DNA of 64,000 nucleotides, taken from contig OY997594.1 in NCBI GenBank assembly GCA_963921825.1, forward strand, positions 34,950,956 through 35,014,955, read 5' to 3'. Within the stretch, counting starts at the first letter, position 1, and each line of letters starts with the position of its first letter. Positions 1-9,440 of the stretch are shown piece by piece. Made by a program: the position numbers and the translations under genes. Below the pieces are notes generated by a model that was given only the letters and a program-made list of their open reading frames with translations, had not been told where the DNA came from and searched no databases. Origin of the DNA: Erodium maritimum (Eukaryota; Streptophyta; Magnoliopsida; Geraniales; Geraniaceae).

Positions 1-1292
1 CCACGATCGAAGCTGGACTCTAAACTAACACGGAGAGCTATAATTAACAACGGCTCCAAAGTTATGTACAATCCAATTTAAATTCAACAAGTTGCCTTTC
101 AAATTCGAATGGGACAAAAGAGGGATTATACGACGAATCAGGTTCAAGCACCCGAGCCCCGAAGCACGGTTCCCGATGCACGAATCCTGAGGCACGGTTT
201 CTAATGCACGGATCCCCGAGGCATGATTCCCGAGGTGTCCAATTCGGCGTTCGCGCTTTTAATCCCGTACTCAAAATTTTAGGTCGTCAACTCAGTCCCA
301 ATTCCGATTTATTAGTCCGATGGTTCTAACGTCCCTCGGATAAGTTCAGCGGTCCAATAAAACCCTTTTATTTAATTATGTTTTTTTCGTTTTATTTTCT
401 TTTCTGTTATTTTCTTTAATTTTTGTTTCAAATCCGTCCTGATCTAAACAGTGCTCGGGGGAATAGGGAAAAAAGAAGAAGAGAGGGTTCGGGTCTGATT
501 TCTGACCGACCACCGGCGGAGACGTCGGCGACCAAGGCCTCAAGGGCACGCCGAGAGGCTCACTGGGGAAGAAAGGGTGGCTGGGAGGCGGTTGCAGCCT
601 TGGGAGCGGCGGAGCACGGCGAGTCTTCTCGCCTCAGATCTGGACGGCGTAGCTGGTTCTCGTCTCAGATCTGGCGAGCGCGACAACGCTGGGTCGGCTC
701 TGGAACGGAGAGGCTCCCCGAGTGGCCATGCGACGGTGCCGGCGACTCACGACACCGGGGTGGTTTCGACGCAGCCGCAACGCGCGGCAACGGAGACGGC
801 GACGGTGCCGAAGCTCGGACGAAGCGTTGGGGAAGAAGAAGAAGAAGAAGAAGAAGAAGGGTGAGGGAGGCGAGCTTGGGCGTTGATAGGAGAGGGAGAG
901 ACGTCTGAGAGGGGAGAGAGAGGGTCACGAGAGGAGAGAGAGAGAGGCGGCGTGAGGGAAGGGAAGAAATGGGTTCAGAACCCTAATTTGGGGCTTAAAT
1001 AGCGCGTGCCAGGTCTGAAATGGGCTTTTGGCGCACCGTTGGGCCTCACGGCCCAAAGAGAGGAACGGGCCGGGTCGCGCTGGCTTGGCTTGGGCCTGCG
1101 CGCTGGGCCTGGTCCAGGCCTGATCCCTTTTTTTTCTTTTTCTCTTGAATTGTGCACGAAATTCGATTCTTTTTCTAACCAACGACGTTCCGAACTTATA
1201 AATTTAAATATTAATAGACTCAACCGGAGCGGTCTTTACATAGATAAGGAGTGAAATAAAACCAAAAAATAAAGAAAAAAATCGTCTCTCAA
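1..1292. other. GC-rich LTR- or promoter-like stretch without a recognisable gene
   Basis: I see no ORF here that resembles a protein; the 161-residue frame at 423-908 is Arg/Gly/Glu-rich and follows a purine-rich, GC-rich stretch. Read on the minus strand there is a TATA-like CTATTTAAG at 994-1002, followed by a pyrimidine-rich leader-like segment (about 960 down to 830). That arrangement resembles the promoter and leader inside the chromovirus LTRs further right, so this may be part of an antisense LTR cut by the window edge. A plant gene promoter is the alternative. No LTR terminus or target duplication was found. Confidence 0.3.
832..859. repeat. (GAA)n microsatellite
   Basis: Nine or so uninterrupted GAA units, giving a poly-Glu or poly-Leu run in shadow frames. 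A short CT microsatellite also lies at about 1297-1313. Confidence 0.85.
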
Positions 1293-1423
1293 ATGAGTCT
1301 CTCTCTCTCTCTTTGCAATTTGGCAGCCGGCCTTAGGCAGTTTTCCGATCACCTCCACTTTTCCTCCTCCACCCTGTTTCTCACTACCACCATGCTAACC
1401 CACAGTCTTCACTGCTTCGTCAT

Positions 1424-1622
1424 TTGGATCCATCATCTCTGTCCGCGTCTTCTCCTCCACCATCTTTCATGGTTCCCACAGAGCTCCCCCGCCTCAATAC
1501 ACCCGACAACACCAACCCCTCCGATGTGACGATCGGTTCCGATCCACCTGTTACCTTCCAGGCGATCTCGTTCCCCGAGACCAACCATCCTATCAGACCG
1601 CCACCAATGTTACCACCTCGGC
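1424..1622 (+). pseudogene. Proline-rich coding-like segment, left half
   Basis: An open frame begins with Met at 1424, runs through Ser/Pro-rich sequence and ends in a PPP-rich stretch exactly at the chromovirus insertion point. If the element and one copy of its TCGGC duplication are removed, the frame continues at 8476 into further Pro-rich sequence, with stops after about ten and thirty-three more codons. I do not recognise the family. Read on the opposite strand the same DNA encodes Gly/Arg-rich peptide, so the coding strand is not certain. It may be a degenerate gag-like or host proline-rich protein. Confidence 0.35.
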
Positions 1623-2804
1623 TGTAATAACCACTTCTGGTCAACGTCAGTCAAACCTGCGAAAAACAGGAAAATTTAAAATTTATAAGACAGACAGTAA
1701 ACTTAACCTAAATTGACCCCGAGGGTCATACCGGACTTAATTTGACCCCGTTATCGACAAAAATGAGTTCCGCGGGACTCAGGGCATCTTTCTGATCAAT
1801 TTGGGAAATGTTGACTTTTCGCTGGAAAAGTCAACCGAGCGACGGTTTGGTCCATTCGAGGACCGTTTTGGATCCAAAAAGCTTAGCCGTCGTCGCAGCG
1901 GTCTTAGTTGAGCCGTTTCCTTGTAGCCCGCCAAGTTTCGTAATTTCTTGGGAAAAGTGCCCGTTCGGGGCCCGAAACGTCCGATTTTCGGGAAACTAAC
2001 GGCCAAGCCTCTTGGGTACGGCCAAGCCTCTTGGGTGGGGCCCACGTGCTTGGTTGCTCGGGTTTTAATGTTCGGGTGGTTTAAAACGTTCCCCGGACCA
2101 TTTACCCTAAACCGAATCGAAAATTGGAATTAAATTGGAGAAGTTGTAATTAACGGGTTTTAGAAACTTTAAACGTTAATTAATTGACTCGGAAGTCGGA
2201 ATTCGATTCCGTTAAGTGCGTTGGGTTCCTTGAAATATTCTAAGACCGTAGAAACGAAAACGGGGGCTTTTGGAGCCCCGGAAGGCAATTAGCGAAACCC
2301 GGGCAGATTCGCCATGTCGGGCGAATCGGGCCTTTAAGGGTCCTTTATAGACAATGTCGAGTAATTGGGAAGTTTGGGAGTGGTCGACTTTATTGGGGTT
2401 ACGTTTGGGCGTTAAGTTTATCAGTTTTCGGGTTTTTCGTAATAGTTTAAAAGTGCTTTAAAATTGTGTTCTTTTAGATCGTGCTGCGGACCGAGGCAAA
2501 GGGAAGCTCGGCGAGTGACTGGGTCTACTTCGGGTTTTGTTGGAGCGCTTTTGGATTTATTTACGAGGTAGGGAAAAGTAGCCGGATCTCGGCCCTGATT
2601 AGGGAAAGTTAACAGTAGAACTGCATGTGACACCGGGGTGTCGTGGGTTGTTTAGGTTTATTTAAATATTAGAAAAGCATGTTACGGGAACTTAGTAATT
2701 ATTGGAAAGGAATGTGACACTTAGTAGTGTCATAGGAATAGAGAACTTAGCGATATTAGAATTACTGGAGGCATATGACCATGCCCGGAGGTTGACTGTT
2801 TAAT

Positions 2805-2990
2805 TTCTGTCTTGGGTGGCCATGAGAGCCCGTGTTATTTAATTTGGTGTTTGGGTGGCCATGAGAGCCTGTGTTATTTAATTTGGTGTCTGGGCGGCCA
2901 TGAGAGCCGTGTTATTTAATTTGGTGTTTGGGTGGCCATGAGAGCCCGTGTATTGTTGGTTGTGTCTTGGGAGGCCATGATGGCCCGTGG
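2805..2990. repeat. LTR minisatellite A (about 39-bp unit)
   Basis: Tandem copies around the core GGGTGGCCATGAGAGCC, spaced by TGTTATTTAATTTGGTGTTT-like sequence. The same array recurs at 7424-7605 in the right LTR and in expanded form in the solo LTR at 31108-31500. Confidence 0.85.
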
Positions 2991-3120
2991 GGTTGTTGAA
3001 CCCGAGTCTTGACTGTTGAGGTGTCTTGAGTGGCCCTGAGTGCCTGTTTGTTGAACTTGCTTGTGTTTGTGGTTGTGTTTTCCCGACCAGACTGTGTGTC
3101 GTGGAGTGGTGTGGATTTTG

Positions 3121-3355
3121 GCAGGTTACGAGCATTCTCTGGCTGGCCTGACCAAACTCGAGACTCGACAGTTTCTGAGCATTCTTCGGCTAGCCTGTTC
3201 CGTGTTCGGATCCCGAAAGGTTATGAGCATTCTTCGGCTAGCCTGATCCGTGACCGGGTCCCGGCAGGTTGAGAGCATTCTTCGGCTGGCCTGATCCGTG
3301 TACGAGGCTCGGCAGGTTCTGAGCATTCTTCGGCTAGCCTGATCCGTGTTCGTGT
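3121..3355. repeat. LTR minisatellite B (about 48-bp unit)
   Basis: Five or so copies around the core GAGCATTCTTCGGCTAGCCT, each followed by a CCGTG- and CGGGTCCCG-like segment. The paired array is at 7739-7975. The 48-bp period keeps a frame open, which produces long spurious ORFs on both strands. Confidence 0.85.
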
Positions 3356-3842
3356 CTTTGGGGGAAGGTCATTGTTGGTTGTGTCGGTTTTACTTTACAA
3401 GTTTGAGGTTGAGTCTGTTGTGGAAGGTAATGGGTTGTGGTTCAGTTGAGTGCTTGAGTTGGTGTTGGTTTTGGCGTTGGTTTGGTTTTGGTGTTACTGG
3501 CTTTATCTACTAATTATGCCATAGTCAGTCTGTTATCCGTGGAGGTGAGCGAAGGCTCACCCCTAGCTGCTTTTCCTACAGGTACTGATCACCGGACGGA
3601 CTAGGTGAGCTCTTTAAGCTTGTGGAGCTCGGAGCGGAGTCTGGTCTTTACTTTTGTTGAGTCTAGTGACGGATTTTGTACCTTGTCCACTTGTTGGGAC
3701 GTTTTTGTATTGTAAATACTATTATTTTGAGAAGTAAATGGAAATGTCAAAGCTTTTATTCAAAACAGGTTCAAGTGTTTTTTTTATGTTTTTAAATGTT
3801 CGCGTCCCGAGTTCGGTTCGCTGAATTTGGGGTGTGACAGCT

Positions 3843-3854
3843 TGGTATCAGAGC
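3843..3854 (+). other. Primer binding site, initiator-Met tRNA type
   Basis: TGGTATCAGAGC starts three bases after the LTR end and is the standard complement to the 3' end of plant initiator tRNA-Met used by Tekay/Del-type chromoviruses. It marks where minus-strand synthesis starts. Confidence 0.93.
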
Positions 3855-4499
3855 TCGAGGTTTCAAAACTCGGACTGTCCGTCAATTAGGTGGGAGAGTC
3901 GAGTCAGTGTAGACCCGTCATGTCCTGAGTCTTGTTTTTGTTCTGTGCGTATGTTACAGTATTTTGTTGCTGGCATACTAATTGTGTGTGATTGCGTGAA
4001 CTGTTTTTAAACTGTCCCGGGTCGACTCAGGAGCGCTCCTGTAGTCGAACGTGACGGTGTTTATGTCAAGTCGGTACAACGTGGTTTGGGGACGCCTAGA
4101 CCGGGTTGTAACTACGTGATGTCAAGGAACGAAGTTTTAAAATGAAAGGGTGAAGGTTTTAAAATTGTTGGCCCTGTTGGCGCGTTGTGAACTTGATAGG
4201 CCCTGGGGGGCGTATGTTTGACTCTGGTTGGCCCGGTGAGCGGGGGTCGTTGTGTTGTGGTTGTTGTTGTTTGACCTTGTCGGTTGATGTTTTGATTGAG
4301 GTCGGTTTTTAGTTGCCCTACAGTGTTATGTTTAGGGTGGTCGTTGTCTGCGACGTACAAGTGGACGGATCGTTATTAGCCGGTAGGTTTACGATTGTCC
4401 TAGGGTAGACACAGCGGGTGTAAGTAGGGCGGTTTCTTCATCGTTAGGAGTTCGGAGTCGCTGGTGTGATCCGGTAAGGGGAATGGCAGTAGTTGGCTG

Positions 4500-4840
4500 C
4501 CGGCCCGGAACGGGGCACGGCAGGAGCTGGCTACCGGCCCGGAACGTGGTCCGGCAAGGCTCGGTTGCCGGCCCAGAGGACAGTCCGGCACGGGCTGGAC
4601 GCCGGCCCGGAGAGCAGTCCGGCAAGGACTGGACGCCGGCCCGGAAGGCAGTCGGCAAGGGCCGATGCCGGCCCGGTAAGCCGTCCGGCAGGGATTGGTC
4701 GCTGGCACGGTTTGTGGCCCGGCAGGGCTCGGGGTTCGGCCCGGTTTGGGGCGCGGCCGGTCCTGTGTGCCGGCCCGGTTTGAAGCGTGGTCCGGCCTGG
4801 TTACCGGCCCAGAGTGTGGCACGGCCCGGGTCTTGTACCA
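4500..4840. repeat. 34-bp GC-rich tandem array in the leader of the gag-only element
   Basis: About ten units, most exactly 34 bp, each beginning CCGGCCCGG (or CCGGCCCAG) and holding a second GTCCGGC-type block about 16 bases in. The self-complementary CCGGC/GCCGG blocks could fold into serial hairpins in the RNA. It lies between the primer binding site and gag. The period is not a multiple of three and the Arg/Pro/Gly ORFs across it occur in several frames and on both strands, so it is not coding. The same period recurs at 12061-12270 and 20121-20350. Confidence 0.9.
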
Positions 4841-5075
4841 GCCTGGTCCAGCGAGCAGTTTTCAAACTTTTGGTGGTCGTTGCTTCGTTTTGTGGGTCGG
4901 TTTGTCGTCGCTTGTTTGGTGCACATCGGTGCGGTCTCGTTGAGGTCTCGTTTACAAATGCTAATATTTAAAGTATGTTTAGCTTGAGCGGGTGAACGTT
5001 AGTGTTTTTGAACTATCGTCTTTATTTGAGTCGCAAACTGAACGTTTGCGTGTATCCGTGCAGAGGATACTGATT

Positions 5076-5678
5076 ATGGCTCGCGGTAGACGCGGACGAG
5101 CAGCAGGAACACGGGGTCAGACACCCACGCGAGGCCGGCAGGGACGGTCTGCAGGGGCACCGGGGAGGGTGCCAACCGTTGAGCTCGCCGAGTACGCGGA
5201 GGTGCAGGGCACTCCTGTCAGAGAGGACAGGAGAAGTGATGCGGGGCCGTCTACAGGCACCCCCAGTGTTCCGCCAGTCGCGGACCCTCCAGTGATGACT
5301 GCCCTGGATGAGCTGACTAGGACCGTCCAGAGTTTGGTGGCGGTCATTGCCAGCCGAGAGTCGGCTTCGCCAGCACCAGAGGCAGCCACGGTCCCGGTGA
5401 GGGCCGCTCAGACAGAGGATCATACCTCTCGAGCGCTACTAGATTTCCTGAAGCTCGGGATACCTATTTTTGTCGGGGAGCCGAATCCCGACCTAGCCGA
5501 GCGATGGCTAGAGCAGGTCACTCGAGACCTGGACACATCGGGTGTCGAGGATGGCCGTCGGAGAGTGTCCTTCGCGGCCCATCAGCTGAGAGACAGCGTA
5601 TCCCGGTCTATTCGACTCCCGAGGTACGTCTGTTTTCAATTTCGTGGACGAAATTCCTTTAAGGGGGGTAGACTGTAA
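5076..5678 (+). pseudogene. Truncated gag fused to the end of pol
   Basis: The frame starts at the Met within ATGGCTCGCGG (5076), after a CCGTGCAG sequence that also precedes gag in the full element at 14406. It has a basic Arg/Gly-rich N-terminus and then the early capsid part; the segment reading FLKLGIPIF...WLEQVTRDLDTS corresponds to FRRLGTPVY...WLERVTRNFDTS of the full element. At about 5598 the capsid stops and the frame runs into sequence equivalent to the last residues of the chromodomain-like tail and pol 3' UTR, ending with a TAA inside the right LTR. Matrix-like and early capsid parts remain; zinc knuckles and all enzymes are gone. Such a protein might still be made, but whether it packages RNA is unknown. 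Confidence 0.8.
5659..5673 (+). other. Polypurine tract
   Basis: TTAAGGGGGGTAGAC directly precedes the right LTR, the position of plus-strand priming. The equivalent in the larger element is at 19212-19228. Confidence 0.88.
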
Positions 5679-8470
5679 TAACCACTTCTGGTCAACGTCA
5701 GTCAAACCTGCGAAAAACAGGAAAATTTAAAAATTTTAAGACAGATAGTAAACTTAACCTAAATTGACCCCGAGGGTCATACCGGACTTAATTTGACCCT
5801 GTTATCGACAAAAATGAGTTCCGGGGGACTCAGGGCAACTTTCTGATCAATTTGGGAAATGTTGACTTTTCGCTGGAAAAGTCAACCGAGCGACGTTTTG
5901 GTCCATTCGAGAACCGTTTTGGATCCAAAAAGCTTAGCCGTCGTCGCAACGGTCTTAGTTGAGCCGTTTCCTTGTAGCCCGCCAAGTTTCGTAATTTCTT
6001 GGAAAAAGTGCCCGTTCGGGACCCGAAACGTCCGATTTTCGCGAAACTAATTGGAAAATATCAACTAGATATTTTCCAAAAGGTGTGGGACCCACCTTAA
6101 CACTTGTCAACTAATTGGTGGTGTTAGTTTTGGGGGGGGGGAAGGTGTGGAGGAGAGTGATGGCCGAATATAGGGGTTAAAAGAGAGAAAAAAAGGAGTT
6201 AGTTGTTAGTTGATTTAAATTAGAAAGAAGAAGAGAGGGTTTAGAGAGAGAAGGAGAAGAAGAAGAAGAAGAAGAGAGAAGAAAGGAAATGGAGCTAGGG
6301 TTTGGTATTCAACCATTGGACCGATACAAAGCAAAGAGCAAACCTCTTCCCCTCGTCTTCCTTTCGAGTAAGCATTAAACCGATCGTCATTTCGATTATT
6401 TTCTTGAAAGCTAGGGTTTGAGTATAAACTAAGGGTTAGGGTTGTAATGAGTTTGGGGGTTAGTTGGAGACGTTTTGGAGGTGGTTGGAGGAGAAGAATG
6501 ACGTTTTCCGGTGACCGGAGGCTCGGGAGGAGCTCCGGCCACCGTGGGTGGTGGGCGGCCGGCCATGTGGTGGCTAGCCGGAGGTGGCAGCAGCCACCAC
6601 ATGGAAGCCGAGCCCCTCCCCTTGAACCCTAGGGCACGGCCAAGCCTCTTGGGTGGGGCCCACGTGCTCGGTTGCTCAGGTTTTAATGTTCGGGTGGTTT
6701 AAAACGTTCCCCGGACCATTTACCCTAAACCGAATCGAAAATTGGAATTAAATTGGAGAAGTTGTAATTAACGGGTTTTAGAAACTTTAAACGTTAATTA
6801 ATTGACTCGGAAGTCGGAATTCGATTCCGTTAAGTGCGTTGGGTTCCTTGAAATATTCTAAGACCGTAGAAACGAAAACGGGGGCTTTTGGAGCCCCGGA
6901 AGGCAATTAGCGAAACCCGGGCAGATTCGCCATGTCGGGCGAATCGGGCCTTTAAGGGTCCTTTATAGACAATGTCGAGTAATTGGGAAGTTTGGGAGTG
7001 ATCGACTTTATCGGGGTTACGTTTGGGCGTTAAGTTTATCAGTTTTCGGGTTTTTCGTAATAGTTTAAAAGTGCTTTAAAATTGTGTTCTTTTAGATCGT
7101 GCTGCGGACCGAGGCAAAGGGAAGCTCGGCGAGTGACTGGGTCTACTTCGGGTTTTGTTGGAGCGCTTTTGGATTTATTTACGAGGTAGGGAAAAGTAGC
7201 CGGATCTCGGCCCTGATTAGGGAAAGTTAACAGTAGAACTGCATGTGACACCGGGGTGTCGTGGGTTGTTTAGGTTTATTTAAATATTAGAAAAGCATGT
7301 TACGGGAACTTAGTAATTATTGGAAAGGCATGTGACACTTAGTAGTGTCATAGGAATAGAGAACTTAGCGATATTAGAATTACTGGAGGCATATGACCAT
7401 GCCCGGAGGTTGACTGTTTAATTTCTGTCTTGGGTGGCCATGAGAGCCCGTGTTATTTAATTTGGTGTTTGGGTGGCCATGAGAGCCTGTGTTATTTAAT
7501 TTGGTGTCTGGGCGGCCATGAGAGCCGTGTTATTTAATTTGGTGTTTGGGTGGCCATGAGAGCCCGTGTATTGTTGGTTGTGTCTTGGGAGGCCATGATG
7601 GCCCGTGGGGTTGTTGAACCCGAGTCTTGACTGTTGAGGTGTCTTGAGTGGTCCTGAGTGCCTGTTTGTTGAACTTTCTTGTGTTTGTGGTTGTGTTTGC
7701 CCGACCCGACTGTGTGTCGGGGAGTGGTGTGGATTTTGGCAGGTTACGAGCATTCTCTGGCTGGCCTGACCAAACTCGAGCCTCGATAGGTTCTGAGCAT
7801 TCTTCGGCTAGCCTGTTCCGTGTCCGGATCCCGAAAGGTTATGAGCATTCTTCGGCTAGCCTGATCCGTGACCGGGTCCCGGCAGGTTACGAGCATTCTT
7901 CGGCTGGCCTGATCCGTGTACGAGGCTCGGCAGGTTCTGAGCATTCTTCGGCTAGCCTTGTCCGTGTTCGTGTCTTTAGGGGAAGGTCATTGTTGGTTGT
8001 GTCGGTTTTACTTTACAAGTTTGAGGTTGAGTCTGTTGTGGAAGGTAATGGGTTGTGGTTCAGTTGAGTGCTTGAGTTGGTGTTGGTTTTGGTGTTGGTT
8101 TTGGCGTTGGTTTGGTTTTGGTGTTACTGGTTTTATCTACTAATTATGCCATAGTCAGTCTGTTATCCGTGGAGGTGAGCGAACGCTCACCCCTAGCTGC
8201 TTTTCCTACAGGTATTGATCACCGGACGGACTAGGTGAGCTCTTGAAGCTTGTGGAGCTCGGAGCGGAGTCTGGTCTTTACTTTTGTTGAGTCTAGTGAC
8301 GGATTTTGTACCTTGTCCACTTGTTGGGACGTTTTTGTATTGTAAATACTATTATTTTGAGAAGTAAATGGAAATGTCAAAGCTTTTATTCAAAACAGGT
8401 TCAAGTGTTTTTTTTAATGTTTTTAAATGTTCGCGTCCCGAGTTCGGTTCGCTGAATTTGGGGCGTGACA
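5674..8470 (+). repeat. 3' LTR of gag-only chromovirus, long form
   Basis: A 2797-bp LTR with TGTAATAACC and GTGACA ends. It retains the 585-bp block (6051-6635) lost from the left LTR, which holds a TATA-like AATATAGGGG near 6168 and a purine-rich leader-like stretch up to about 6300. The solo LTR at 29457-32307 also has the start of this block, so the long form is ancestral. Minisatellites lie at 7424-7605 and 7739-7975. A perfect 8-bp-arm palindrome GGTGAGCGAACGCTCACC is at 8174-8191. Confidence 0.93.
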
Positions 8471-8830
8471 TCGGCCTCCTGAGCTACCACCTTAACCTCC
8501 ATCAGCTCCTCCACCGCCACTAGAGCCTCCTCCACGAGCCCGTCCAATTCCTCTTCCATGACCCCGTCTACCACTTGCGCCGCCTCCGCCTCCTACAGTG
8601 CCTCCATCGCGAGCCCGCCTACTACCTTGATGGTATCCACTTATACCGCATGCGCTACATCCTACGCCGCCTCCACCACTTCGTGAAAGGATGCTACATC
8701 CCATTCCGCTTGATCAGGACCCTTATGCAGGTGCAAACTCGGTGCACCAACCATATCCGTTGGATTAAGAGTCTGACACTCCAAGGTGTTAGTGGGGACG
8801 CACATCTCGTCATACCAAGGTCGGTGTAAA
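8471..8830 (+). pseudogene. Proline-rich coding-like segment, right half
   Basis: Continues the frame broken at 1622 after the target duplication: PPEL-PP, then runs such as PPPP and PLAPPPPP, with in-frame stops at about 8506 and 8577. Further right the peptide loses its proline bias. The family is not recognised; the remnant is clearly non-functional. Confidence 0.3.
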
Positions 8831-9440
8831 TCCGTCATTATGATTCCCCTGTTTCCTGGTGTTCTCTCTAGATGCTCGGTATCCCTTAAACCGCTCCTTA
8901 GCAGATATCTCGAGCATTTTCAGATCGAGGTATGAAACGAACTTCGTGGCACTCTAGTCTACCAATGCAACCGAGGCACTGACCTCCCACCCACTATTCC
9001 TAGTATAACCAAACATTTTCTTATAGAGTTAGCAGTCGATGTCTACAGATTAAAACTAGGTCTTACTCTATTCCTTTCCAGTGTTTACCTATTTATGTAT
9101 GTTTAAGTTTTCCATTAAATAAAAGTTCTCATATATGCTAAAAAAAAAAGTTGAAAACATAGATTATACTTACATTGACACGTTTTCATATAATTATAAT
9201 TAGAGTAAAGAACTCGTAATTCGCAATTCACCACCCATAACCAAATTTTAAACCGTTGTCACAAATGGTATTAAAAGTTTAAGGGAAAATATCAAGAGAC
9301 TACTCTTCTGTATGTACAATTTTCAAATAGTTACACTTAAGTATCATATTTATTTGTGAGACACCTTAACTTTCTAAATATTGACCGATAAAAGTAATAC
9401 AACTATCAAAGTATAATCAAAACTAGGGACATCAATTTGT
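8831..9440. other. AT-rich stretch without recognisable feature
   Basis: No coding frame, repeat boundary or RNA gene seen. It is probably decayed transposon DNA, as it leads into the Tat-like remnant to the right. Confidence 0.4.

Larger units (their letters stand above)
1623..3839 (+). repeat. 5' LTR of gag-only chromovirus, with internal deletion
   Basis: This 2217-bp repeat matches the right LTR (5674-8470) nearly base for base but lacks the block that lies at 6051-6635 there. At the deletion scar a 19-bp unit (starting ACGGCCAAGCC) is tandemly duplicated at 1999-2017 and 2018-2036; the right LTR has it once at 6636-6654. The lost block holds the TATA-like and leader-like sequence, so this copy is probably promoterless. 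Two minisatellites lie inside: units of about 39 bp at 2805-2990 and about 48 bp at 3121-3355. A near-palindrome GTGAGCGAAGGCTCAC lies at 3545-3560. Confidence 0.92.
1623..8470 (+). mobile_element. Complete gag-only Ty3 chromovirus derivative (Tekay/Del-like, LARD/TR-GAG type)
   Basis: The element is bounded by 5-bp duplications TCGGC (1618-1622 and 8471-8475). It has two LTRs that start TGTAATAACC and end GTGACA, an initiator-Met-tRNA primer site two bases inside the left LTR, and a polypurine tract directly before the right LTR. The internal region is only about 1.83 kb and holds a leader repeat array and a truncated gag; protease, RT, RNase H and integrase are absent. By comparison with the full element at 11826-23494, roughly 4.4 kb of gag-pol is missing. 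Intact ends and duplications fit mobilisation in trans in the deleted form, although a deletion after insertion cannot be ruled out. Where the two LTRs align they differ at few positions, suggesting a fairly recent insertion. Confidence 0.92.

Noticed and set aside
423..928. Overlapping ORFs rich in Arg/Glu or Leu/Pro
   Set aside because: They follow GC- and purine-rich DNA with a (GAA)n run; no domain, and three frames are equally open.
3843..3854. tRNA gene at the Met-tRNA match
   Set aside because: Only the 12-base complement of the tRNA 3' end is present; it is a primer binding site. No tRNA or rRNA gene was recognised anywhere.
4389..4971. Several Pro/Arg/Gly-rich ORFs of 80-162 codons on both strands
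   Set aside because: They are by-products of a 34-bp GC-rich array; the period changes frame each unit, and no strand has coding character.
7648..8067. 139-codon ORF in the right LTR
   Set aside because: It is held open by the 48-bp (multiple of three) minisatellite and is broken in the left LTR copy.
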